Positions 44,308 to 51,960 of a stretch of DNA of 64,000 nucleotides are shown in pieces (positions within the stretch are counted from its first letter, which is position 1; every line of letters begins with the position of its first letter). Under the pieces are notes generated by a model that was not told the DNA's origin, did not search any database, and worked only from the letters and a program-made list of their open reading frames with translations. This DNA comes from G965230065 sp965230065 (GTDB lineage Bacteria > Bacteroidota > Bacteroidia > Cytophagales > Cyclobacteriaceae), in the NCBI GenBank assembly GCA_965230065.1, contig OZ245942.1, positions 7,130,001 through 7,194,000 on the forward strand, in the 5' to 3' direction. The position numbers and the translations under genes are program-made.

Positions 44308-44340
44308 AAAATGCCTCTTTCAGGTTAAAAGAGGCATTTT
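44308..44340 (-). terminator. Terminator between hcp and vgrG
   Basis: AAAATGCCTCTTT (44308-44320) pairs perfectly with 44328-44340 (13 bp, 7-nt loop). It begins 24 bp past the hcp stop, inside the T6SS operon, so a share of transcripts should end here. That fits Hcp being needed in excess over VgrG. Confidence 0.7.
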
Positions 44341-44363
44341 TTTAATACATCAGGGCAGGAAGT

Positions 44364-44762
44364 TTAAGCGCCCGGCCATTCGTTTTCGTGCTCTCCGCCT
44401 CCCATCTTGATTTTCTTGGCCGAGACCACGAAGGTTTCCAGCATGTTTTCCCCCCCTTGCCAGTGGAAGTTTTCTCCGTATTCTACGATATAAGCATCTT
44501 CAAACTCCAGTTCCTTTAAAGATGCCCCAGCACTGGCTTCATCCATTACCTTGATGGTGCCATTCTTTTTGGTAGTGGGATCGGTAATCCACTCAAACAT
44601 TGCCGTGTCACTACTCGCTTCAATGGTAATCTGAATAGTGCCTCCGCGCACTCCTCCAGCCGGCCTGCCGGTTGGGTCAATATCACGGGAAAGATTGTAA
44701 GAAAAATCCACGACTCTAACGTCACTTAGTGGATCCATGTCAAGTCTTGCAGAAAAAGCCAT
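44364..44762 (-). CDS. hcp: T6SS tube protein Hcp (TssD)
   Basis: A 132-residue protein of the Bacteroidota TssD type: FSARLDMDPLSDVRVVDFSY at the start, GRPAGGVRGGTIQITIEAS in the middle and FHWQGGENMLETFVVSAKKI near the end. Hcp hexamers stack into the inner tube and chaperone small effectors. There is only one hcp gene, without a C-terminal effector extension. A terminator follows 24 bp after its stop, and tssC precedes it by 49 bp. Confidence 0.9.
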   Translation of the reverse strand: MAFSARLDMDPLSDVRVVDFSYNLSRDIDPTGRPAGGVRGGTIQITIEASSDTAMFEWITDPTTKKNGTIKVMDEASAGASLKELEFEDAYIVEYGENFHWQGGENMLETFVVSAKKIKMGGGEHENEWPGA

Positions 44763-44811
44763 AATAGTTTAATTTTTGTGATTGTATAAGATAAATTTAT
44801 TTGTGTGCATA

Positions 44812-46179
44812 CTAAGTTTCAGAATATTCTGAAGCCCATTCTTCGGCCGTATCTCCTTTGGTACCTCCCAGTTTGAGTAAGAAGTTTTTAGCCGGAAAGA
44901 AAGGAGTAATATGAATATCCAGGTGTATTCTTTTGGTTTCCTTATCCTGGGTAAGCTTCATCACCTGAAACGATTCAATGATCTTATCTGCCCCTTTAAT
45001 ACTGTTCAGGTAGCGGCCTATTTCCAGTTTTAAGTCCCGCTCCACCTTGGTTGTCCAGTTCACAAATGCCTGGCGGTTCAGGAAGTCAATGATCACTTTG
45101 CCGATGTAGTCAAATACCCGCACCACCGAATAAGTTTGGAGACCAATATCATTGCCATTGTACAGGGTTTTGGCTGAGAAGGCCATCACTTTGCCCCATT
45201 CATTTACCAAAGGAACCAGTCCTCTTTTCTCCAGTTCGGTGATCTCACTTTTTTTCAGATCGAATTTCACACCGTCTACTTCGTTCAACCCACCATGGAT
45301 TTTACCGGCGGTAGGCTGTGCAATGAGTGTATTGTATATTTTACCGGCCAGGGCTGTGGAAGGGGGCACGAAGAGTTCTTCATCTTCACCCAGTTCGCTG
45401 TATTTCTCCCTGCCTACCAGCCAGTTACATGCCATCATCACGTTGGAACGGTGTATTTCCCCACCCGTCAGGTTGGCAGCGTCAAAGTCTTCCATCACAG
45501 CATCGGGGTCGTCCAGGTGTTCAAAATCAGTAACCAGCATCACTTTATTTTGATGCGCAATCTTGGCCCATTTTTCTACTACTTTGTTAGAACCCAGATA
45601 ACCAGGTATCACCATCAAAGAATAGTTTTCACGCAAATCCAGACGATCGTGGTGCTGTTTCAATTCTTCAGCAATTTTATCGCTCACCAGGGTGTTGTCC
45701 AGGTCTTTTAGCCGCTCCAGACTTGCATTGAAAATGGTAATATTTTTTACCTTATCCTGTTCAGTGTTTTTGTAAAACAGAGCCACTGAACGATAGGCTT
45801 GTTCCATATTTTTGGTGCTATCCAATGCTTTTTTCAAATTGGCATTGAGCAGTTGGGCTGCGCTATCTGATTTTTCCTGTGCCTGCTCAATCATAGCAGG
45901 AATATCGTCTGATTCTTTGAGCAAATCGCGCCAAATCTCCAGTTGCCTTTTGAGTTGCTCCCTATCAGCTTTTTTCGTTGATTCGGTCAGGAAGATATTT
46001 TTCCGGGCCTTACTTTCCGGACTCATTACTTTAGATCCGTCTACAGAAGCCTCTATAAGTTCAAATCCTCCATATTCTATGAGTTGTTCGCAGCTTTCTT
46101 CCAGTTGTTGTGCTACACTTTGTGCACCGGCTGCTTCTTTTTCTTTCGCCTGGGGTGCTTGTTCTTTTTCCTTTGCCAT
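44812..46179 (-). CDS. tssC: T6SS contractile sheath large subunit TssC
   Basis: A 455-residue sheath protein of the DUF5458 type that marks Bacteroidota systems. The N-terminal 30 residues are Lys/Glu/Ala/Gln-rich, followed by a helical region containing MSPESKARKNIFLTESTKKA and the core with YSLMVIPGYLGSNKVVEKWA and VMAFSAKTLYNGNDIGLQTY. TssB and TssC together polymerise around the Hcp tube. The gene follows tssB by 44 bp. The length is normal. Confidence 0.9.
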   Translation of the reverse strand: MAKEKEQAPQAKEKEAAGAQSVAQQLEESCEQLIEYGGFELIEASVDGSKVMSPESKARKNIFLTESTKKADREQLKRQLEIWRDLLKESDDIPAMIEQAQEKSDSAAQLLNANLKKALDSTKNMEQAYRSVALFYKNTEQDKVKNITIFNASLERLKDLDNTLVSDKIAEELKQHHDRLDLRENYSLMVIPGYLGSNKVVEKWAKIAHQNKVMLVTDFEHLDDPDAVMEDFDAANLTGGEIHRSNVMMACNWLVGREKYSELGEDEELFVPPSTALAGKIYNTLIAQPTAGKIHGGLNEVDGVKFDLKKSEITELEKRGLVPLVNEWGKVMAFSAKTLYNGNDIGLQTYSVVRVFDYIGKVIIDFLNRQAFVNWTTKVERDLKLEIGRYLNSIKGADKIIESFQVMKLTQDKETKRIHLDIHITPFFPAKNFLLKLGGTKGDTAEEWASEYSET

Positions 46180-46223
46180 ATATCTGTGGTTTTTTTATTC
46201 AGTAATTTGTTTGACATTATGTA

Positions 46224-46667
46224 TTACCCAGCCTGCTCAATCTCATCAATGAGTGCTTGCAGGGCATTCAAATAAGCCGCTTTGGCATCAGGGTTTTGTA
46301 AAGCGGTTTTCAGGATTTTGTTGGTTTTTAATTGCTTTACAATTTTCTGGTAAGTGTCCTGCTGAGCGTGCGTTTCTTTCAGAAAATTACTCTGGGCAAT
46401 GATACCTTCTTTTCTGAAATTAGCCAGGTTATTAAACTTCAGTTCTTCATTTACGGGCGCCCCATCTGCCGACTCAAACTCTACTTTTACACTGGGCTTG
46501 AAATGCTGAAAAACCTCATCTACATTCTTTAACCCTTTGATGGGTTCAGGCTTGGTAGGTTTGTCAGTGAGTTGTTGGACAAGTAGCGTTTTGTTTGACG
46601 AAATTTGGGCAATAGCCTCGAAGGATTGTTGGGGTACCAATTGACCGCCAATTTCAACTTCGTTCAT
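46224..46667 (-). CDS. tssB: T6SS contractile sheath small subunit TssB
   Basis: A 147-residue partner of TssC. The middle carries the family pattern (TKPEPIKGLKNVDEVFQHFK, VKVEFESADGAPVNEELKFN, NLANFRKEGIIAQSNFLKET) and the C-terminus is a helix that in other systems is recognised by ClpV once the sheath has contracted. It is encoded between clpV and tssC, 73 bp after clpV. Confidence 0.88.
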   Translation of the reverse strand: MNEVEIGGQLVPQQSFEAIAQISSNKTLLVQQLTDKPTKPEPIKGLKNVDEVFQHFKPSVKVEFESADGAPVNEELKFNNLANFRKEGIIAQSNFLKETHAQQDTYQKIVKQLKTNKILKTALQNPDAKAAYLNALQALIDEIEQAG

Positions 46668-46740
46668 AGTTTTTAGGATTTAGGTTTTACAATAATTAGT
46701 TGCTTGGGACATGAATATGTAACCCTTAAAATACATTTTT

Positions 46741-49224
46741 TTAATCAAATTTCCATATTATTTCATTTTCTTCATTTACATCCGCTTTCAACACCGAACC
46801 TTTTTCTACTTTTCCTGCAATGATCATCCGGGATATAGGACGGCGCAACTGGTTGCGAATCACACCGGTGAGTGGGCGTGCGCCATACTTGGGTGTGAAA
46901 CCGGAAAGGGCCAGGTGCTTCTTTGCAGCATCGGTCACCTCCAGTGTGATGCCTTGCTTCTCTAATGTAGCCAGTAGTTTTTTCAAATGAATATCAAAAA
47001 TCTTCACTACGTTTTCTTCTACAATAGGGGCGAAAGGAACAATTTCAGTAACACGCGCCAGAAACTCGGGACGGAAATAACCACTCATGATTTCCATCAT
47101 CTGGTTAGATGTGGGCAAACTCCCTTCATCAAACTTTTCAATGATGAACTCACTACCGATGTTGGAAGTAAACAAGATAACCGCATTGGAAAAATCACCT
47201 TCTTTACCTAACCTGTCATGTAACTTTCCTTCGTCAAGAATTTGTAAAAACACATCAAATACAGACGGATGCGCTTTTTCTACTTCATCAAAAAGGAGTA
47301 CTGAATAAGGTTTCTCACGGATTTTATTCACCAATAGTCCTCCTTCTTTATAACCTACATAACCGGGAGGCGCACCGTATAGCAGTGCAGCTGAATGCTC
47401 TTCTTTAAATTCGGACATATCGAAGCGAATCATAAATGACTCGTCGTTGAACAGGAAGTCGGCCAGTGATTTGGCAAGCTCCGTTTTTCCGGTGCCGGTA
47501 GGCCCTAAAAAGAAGAAAGACCCAATGGGCTGCCCGGCTTTGGTAAGCCCCGAGCGGGATTCCAGGATGGCCTCAGAAATAGCCTTGATGGCCGAGTCTT
47601 GTCCAATGACCCTTTGTTTCAGATGCTCTTCAATGTTCAGTAGTTTTTCCCGCTCTTTGGTTTGTATTTTTCCTAATGGAATGCCTGTTTTGTGGGAAAC
47701 CACTGCTGCAATGTCTGTTTTTTCTACCTGGCCTTTCTTTTTACCAGTAAGTGTACCCAAACTTTTCAGGGTGTTTTCCAGATAGGCCTGCAAAGATTCC
47801 GGGGTATCCAGGTCATTTTCATCGGTATCATCTTCCAACTGACTAAACAAGATGGGGCTCACTTTGGATTTTAAAAGCGTATGAAACCATTGCAATTCAG
47901 AAAGTTGTGATCCCAGCCCATTTTTATGCAATTCATCCAGCTCTTCTTTCAACTGTTCCAGCTCCTTTTCAGAGGTTTCGTCAGCCATACGGATGGCAGC
48001 CATGGTGCGGTCCATCAGGTCAATGGCGGCATCGGGCAGGCGCCGGTCTTTGATATACCGCTTGGCAAGGAGTACCGCTTCCAGGGTAGTGTCTTCGGCT
48101 ACCTTGATGTTGTGGTGGTTTTCGTACAAAGGAAGCAACGTTTTTACCATACGGGTGGCGGTGGTCACATCGGGTTCCTCCACACGAAGCAATTCAAAGC
48201 GGCGGTTAAAAGCCTCTTCAGATTCAATAAATTCACGGTATTCGTCATTGGTGGTAGCACCTATTACGGTGATTTCGCCCCGGGCCAGTTCCGGTTTTAA
48301 TAAATTGGCAGCACCCGAACCCACCGGCCCTGTGCTGTCTAGCAGTGTGTGAATTTCATCAATAAAAAGAATAGCCCTTTCAAAAGTTTTTACTTCTTTG
48401 ATGATATTTTTCAATCGGTCTTCTACCTCTCCTTTGTAAGAAGCTCCTGCTACCAGGGCACCCACGTCCAGCTCAAACACCAGAGCAGCTTCCAGGCGAA
48501 GGGGAACTTTCTTCTCCACAATACTCAAGGCAAAACCATCTACCAGGGCTGTTTTACCAACGCCAGGTTCTCCAACAATAATTACATTTGGTTTGGTCCT
48601 TCTCCCCAAAATCTCGGTCATCATCCGGGTTTCCCGATCGCGGCCGATGATGGGGTCAATTTTTCCTTCCCGGGCCAGGGAGGTTTTATCCACACAATAT
48701 TTATGAATGGCATTGATTTTTGTTTTTCCTTTTCCAGAAGTAGCACTTCCGGAACTCTTAGCAGGTGCCGAAACAGCCTCTTGAATGGCAGCATCTTCTA
48801 CGCTGGTATCAATAATTTCGTCTGGGGTGAGTGGGAATGTTTTGAGCTGTTCGCGGGTAAAGGCAAGGTTGGGCTTACTGAGAGCGGCCAGCACACAAAG
48901 TGGATCAATCTCATCTTTAGAAAGTTTCAGCCGAATAATATCCGCTTCTTCCATTACGGCCACAATGCGTTCATCGCCAGAGGGCTCACTCACACCCGAG
49001 GTGGCTTTTGGGTAACCTTCAATGCGTACATCAGCCCATTCTCTCAGGTAGGATGCATCTTTCCCAATTTCATCCAAAAACCCTGTGAGGCCAATATCTG
49101 AATGTAATACAGCACGCAGCAGATGTGCGGGCGAGAAATGTGCATTTTGGTATTCTTTGGCAATAGACTGGGCGATTTGGATAGCACGCTTAAGTTCATC
49201 AGTGTATTCAAAGGAGGTAGCCAT
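46741..49224 (-). CDS. clpV: T6SS sheath-recycling AAA+ ATPase ClpV (TssH)
   Basis: An 827-residue Clp/Hsp100 unfoldase. The N domain (residues 1-145) begins FEYTDELKRAIQIAQSIAKE. The two ATPase modules carry GEPGVGKTAL and GPTGTGKTEL as Walker A motifs and LFIDEIHTLL and LLFDEVEKAHPSVFDVFLQI around the Walker B motifs. A short coiled-coil M domain lies between. It depolymerises contracted TssBC sheaths. The location beside tssB and tssC favours ClpV over a housekeeping ClpB/ClpC. Two nuclease-like genes lie directly upstream, the nearer 13 bp away. Confidence 0.9.
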   Translation of the reverse strand: MATSFEYTDELKRAIQIAQSIAKEYQNAHFSPAHLLRAVLHSDIGLTGFLDEIGKDASYLREWADVRIEGYPKATSGVSEPSGDERIVAVMEEADIIRLKLSKDEIDPLCVLAALSKPNLAFTREQLKTFPLTPDEIIDTSVEDAAIQEAVSAPAKSSGSATSGKGKTKINAIHKYCVDKTSLAREGKIDPIIGRDRETRMMTEILGRRTKPNVIIVGEPGVGKTALVDGFALSIVEKKVPLRLEAALVFELDVGALVAGASYKGEVEDRLKNIIKEVKTFERAILFIDEIHTLLDSTGPVGSGAANLLKPELARGEITVIGATTNDEYREFIESEEAFNRRFELLRVEEPDVTTATRMVKTLLPLYENHHNIKVAEDTTLEAVLLAKRYIKDRRLPDAAIDLMDRTMAAIRMADETSEKELEQLKEELDELHKNGLGSQLSELQWFHTLLKSKVSPILFSQLEDDTDENDLDTPESLQAYLENTLKSLGTLTGKKKGQVEKTDIAAVVSHKTGIPLGKIQTKEREKLLNIEEHLKQRVIGQDSAIKAISEAILESRSGLTKAGQPIGSFFFLGPTGTGKTELAKSLADFLFNDESFMIRFDMSEFKEEHSAALLYGAPPGYVGYKEGGLLVNKIREKPYSVLLFDEVEKAHPSVFDVFLQILDEGKLHDRLGKEGDFSNAVILFTSNIGSEFIIEKFDEGSLPTSNQMMEIMSGYFRPEFLARVTEIVPFAPIVEENVVKIFDIHLKKLLATLEKQGITLEVTDAAKKHLALSGFTPKYGARPLTGVIRNQLRRPISRMIIAGKVEKGSVLKADVNEENEIIWKFD

Positions 49225-49237
49225 ACTTGAGGGCGGT

Positions 49238-49615
49238 TTATTTTTGTACTAATATATAAATCCAATATCCATTGGGGGCAATTGCATGTTTGGGAGGTTG
49301 AGAGTCCTTATCATTTATAGCTTCACATACATATTTACCCCTTTCTATCTGTTCTTTGGCATATTTGATCAGGCGATCTTCAACCCGCTGCATAAGAGAG
49401 AATGACCTTGCATGGTAAATCACCACCATTTTGTCCCACTTATGTCCTTTGTCCCACATTCGTTGATGCTGCCTGAACCTGTCTTCAGGTTTTTGCTGCG
49501 TCAGTCCTATATATATCCATCTGTTTCTGCTCGCATACTGCCCAATAGCCCGACGAAGGCTGGTTTCTGCAATATAGTAACTGTCATCTGAGTACCAATA
49601 TTCCACGTGCTCCAT
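49238..49615 (-). CDS. GIY-YIG-like nuclease domain protein at the T6SS operon head
   Basis: About 125 residues from the ATG at 49615 (the open frame reaches a GTG at 49645). GIY-YIG elements are readable: YYIA near the start, WIYIGLTQQ, then R and H in PEDRFRQHQ, and a Glu in RVEDRLIKYAKE in the position of the metal-binding residue. The first tripeptide is poorly conserved, so activity is uncertain. It sits 13 bp before clpV and 58 bp after the HNH gene, on the T6SS strand. It could be a nuclease effector or, if degenerate, a partner or immunity protein of the HNH protein. It is AT-richer than clpV. Confidence 0.55.
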   Translation of the reverse strand: MEHVEYWYSDDSYYIAETSLRRAIGQYASRNRWIYIGLTQQKPEDRFRQHQRMWDKGHKWDKMVVIYHARSFSLMQRVEDRLIKYAKEQIERGKYVCEAINDKDSQPPKHAIAPNGYWIYILVQK

Positions 49616-49673
49616 AATAGCATTACATAAAGAATATATTAACACAGAATAAAATAAATTTTTTGCTGTCTTG

Positions 49674-50117
49674 TCAGCCAGAGCTTAACATAGTTACGCT
49701 TCTCCTTATTCCGTAATTATTGTGTTCAACACTGACTTTGTCGTCCCACTGATAATGCTCATTTTTTTCAAGCCCATGCGAATATTTGAATGCACTGAGT
49801 GAAGTTATGGCATTATTTCCAATATTACCGGAATGCTCCACCTGCTCAAAGCAATGATTACAGAGGATGACACAATTATCTATCGAGCGCAAAAATGTAT
49901 CATCGGGGGTATTGTGATTGTTTGATCGCACAGCTATTACATGATGTGCATGCCCCACCTGGAGAGAAAGGTGCTTACCGCAATGTGCACACCTATTCCA
50001 CTGCCGGTGTAAAGCCTGAAATTTAGTAACGGTAGAAAACTCCAGGTGTGTTCTAGCAGGTTGGCTACTTTGTGATTGAGCTTGGTTAACTCTTTTTCTT
50101 TTTCGGGTTACAGGCAT
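49674..50117 (-). CDS. HNH-type nuclease, candidate T6SS effector
   Basis: A 147-residue protein, the first gene of the T6SS transcription unit. The HNH fold is built by CAHC (Cys43, Cys46), GHAHHVIA (His56, His58, His59), Asn81, CNHC (Cys86, Cys89) and His95. This gives a zinc-ribbon-supported beta-beta-alpha metal active site. The first ten residues are strongly basic (VTRKRKR) and the C-terminal 45 residues have no known motif. There is no signal peptide. HNH domains are common T6SS toxins, but stand-alone HNH proteins also serve in restriction and mobile elements. Position argues for the former; the cognate immunity gene is not evident. Confidence 0.65.
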   Translation of the reverse strand: MPVTRKRKRVNQAQSQSSQPARTHLEFSTVTKFQALHRQWNRCAHCGKHLSLQVGHAHHVIAVRSNNHNTPDDTFLRSIDNCVILCNHCFEQVEHSGNIGNNAITSLSAFKYSHGLEKNEHYQWDDKVSVEHNNYGIRRSVTMLSSG

Positions 50118-50164
50118 GGTACAGAAAAGTTATAAAAAAACTATGTATGTATAAATTAATGCAG

Positions 50165-50188
50165 CTTCTTGTAAAAAATCACAAGAAG
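50165..50188. terminator. Hairpin upstream of the T6SS operon
   Basis: CTTCTTGT (50165-50172) pairs with ACAAGAAG (50181-50188) around an A/T loop. It lies about 50 bp before the HNH start and 80 bp after the stop of 50268-51167 on the same strand. It could end that transcript and isolate the T6SS promoter. Confidence 0.35.
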
Positions 50189-50267
50189 AGTACTAAAATA
50201 CCAAACCTGATCGCTAACTGATAATTTAATTAAATAACTAGGCTAAAAGCATAAAAATGCGCCTTAA

Positions 50268-51167
50268 TTACTCACCAAAATACTCATAATTACCTTTTAC
50301 TTTCTCACGATAAATCTTATTGAGATAAAAGGCAATCGGCTTTCTGAAATCAAGAACAAGCCTTATCGGATCTTTCTCATAAGACAATACAGAAATATGC
50401 TCATCATAAACTTCTGTAATAAACTTTTTCTCCTGAAGTCCGCTTGCGTCTTGTATTACACTAAAGTAAATGAAATTATCATCTGAGAACTCATGCAGTT
50501 CTTTGATATAATCTGCACTGTAAGGTAATGCATAATAAATCTCCTCAATTTCTTCTCTTACGCAAAAGCTTTTCACATCGCTCAGCTTACCTTTAATTTC
50601 ATTTTTACCATACTGCTCGAAATTATCATCGAAAAAGCCTAAAAAACGATATCCTAATGCATTGCTATTCTCAAAAAACTTACGAAGCCTTCTTCCCTGT
50701 CTGGTATAACCGATAATAATTACATTCTTACGGTTCATATCCATACTCCGGTATTGGCTGTAAATTTTTAATAATATTGTTTTTACCAATACTGTTGTAA
50801 TGGCAAAAATCCCATATGTAACACCTACAAGAGCCGGGGAATAAGCAAAAGGAGAGATATATAAAATAAATGGCCAAAGCAGCATGTTGTGCATCACCAA
50901 ACTTGTGATGGTGCTGAAAAGAATTCTTTTGGGTTTGTTTATATTCTCAAGATAATAAACATTCAGTATGATAGCACAAAGCACCCAGCACAATGTAAAT
51001 ATTGCATATAGTGAGGCATCAACAGATAAAGAAGTATAGCTTAGTTCAGAAAGAATAACTTCGGCAAGCCCAAACGATGATAATATGATAAAGGCATCGG
51101 TACAGATTAGTATCACAACTAATACCTTGGAATAATTGGTCTTTTTTATACCGTTTAATGAAATCAT
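50268..51167 (-). CDS. WcaJ/PHPT-like membrane-Rossmann protein lacking the sugar-transferase domain
   Basis: A 299-residue protein. Four helices occupy about residues 15-130. They are followed by a Rossmann-type CoA/NAD-binding-like domain (NRKNVIIIGYTRQGRRLRKF, LGYRFLGFFDD, EEIEEIYYALPYS). This is the N-terminal two thirds of bactoprenyl-phosphate glucosyl-1-phosphate transferases. The catalytic transferase module that should follow residue 265 is absent; only IRLVLDFRKPIAFYLNKIY remains before the stop, and the next 150 bp do not encode it. Either a truncated gene or a stand-alone regulatory form. AT-rich. No other capsule gene is near. Confidence 0.6.
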   Translation of the reverse strand: MISLNGIKKTNYSKVLVVILICTDAFIILSSFGLAEVILSELSYTSLSVDASLYAIFTLCWVLCAIILNVYYLENINKPKRILFSTITSLVMHNMLLWPFILYISPFAYSPALVGVTYGIFAITTVLVKTILLKIYSQYRSMDMNRKNVIIIGYTRQGRRLRKFFENSNALGYRFLGFFDDNFEQYGKNEIKGKLSDVKSFCVREEIEEIYYALPYSADYIKELHEFSDDNFIYFSVIQDASGLQEKKFITEVYDEHISVLSYEKDPIRLVLDFRKPIAFYLNKIYREKVKGNYEYFGE

Positions 51168-51487
51168 TACATCGTAATATTAATAGAAAAATTTGCCTTT
51201 CCAATAACTTTTATTGCCACAACAAACCTCTTTTAACTCTCGCAAAGTTATTATTCAAATATATAATTATATTTTTTCAATAACAAGTCTTCTGAAAAAT
51301 TTAATTTTTTGATAACACAACGCTGTTATGCTTCCTTATCTTTTCCGTAATTTTAAAGAAAAAAGGTCAATATGGGCAAAAATATTACATAAAAAAATTT
51401 TACTGCTAGCATTTCACATATATTTTACTTTCTCTGCATTTCTTTTCCAAGAATACAGAATCATACACTTTTAAGTTTATATGCATC
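51168..51487. other. 320-bp AT-rich divergent spacer
   Basis: Very AT-rich DNA between the divergent genes 50268-51167 and 51488-51946, presumably with both promoters. I see no ORF, no long repeat and no consensus -7 box that stands out. Confidence 0.4.
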
Positions 51488-51946
51488 ATGAAAGACGTAC
51501 TTCACAACTTGTTTTCTTATAATTATCATACCAATAATTTATTTTATAAAACGTTGCGAAAAACAGAAACTGCAAAGGGTAAGCCAGTAGAGTTATTCAG
51601 CCACATTCTAAATGCGCACGCTATTTGGTTGGCAAGAATTGAGCAAACTCCCCCTCCTTATGATGTGTGGGCATCGCACACTTTGGACATGTGCGAACAG
51701 TTGAATCAGGATCTTTACCACCAGTCCCGGAGTTTACTCAATAACATGGATGAGGGCTTTCTTGAGAAGGTAATTTACTATCAGAATACTAAGGGTATAA
51801 GTTATCAAAATACAACCAGGGATATTTTCCTGCATATCATTAACCACGGCACCCACCACAGGGCACAGATTTCCCTGCTCATCCGCCAACAGGGGCATAC
51901 CCCTCCTGTATCAGATTATATTTTATATAAGAGAGCCCAAAGTTAA
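51488..51946 (+). CDS. DinB-family four-helix protein
   Basis: A 152-residue DinB/YfiT-like protein. The four-helix bundle and the metal ligands are visible: His in FSHILNAHAIWLARIE (helix 2) and the pair in INHGTHHRAQISLLIRQ (helix 4). Family members are metal-dependent thiol transferases or hydrolases acting on detoxification substrates. 14 bp ahead of the symporter gene and probably co-transcribed. Confidence 0.85.
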   Translation: MKDVLHNLFSYNYHTNNLFYKTLRKTETAKGKPVELFSHILNAHAIWLARIEQTPPPYDVWASHTLDMCEQLNQDLYHQSRSLLNNMDEGFLEKVIYYQNTKGISYQNTTRDIFLHIINHGTHHRAQISLLIRQQGHTPPVSDYILYKRAQS

Positions 51947-51960
51947 GTCCCCTCAACTTC

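Noticed and set aside
48349..49101. 250-residue plus-strand ORF opposite clpV
   Set aside because: Overlaps the clpV N-terminal and first ATPase domain entirely; composition typical of an antisense frame.
34883..49224. Possible extracellular contractile injection system or phage tail instead of a T6SS
   Set aside because: TssK, TssN, TssF/TssG and ClpV are present and there are no tape-measure, tail-fibre or afp-type genes, so T6SS-iii is the better reading.
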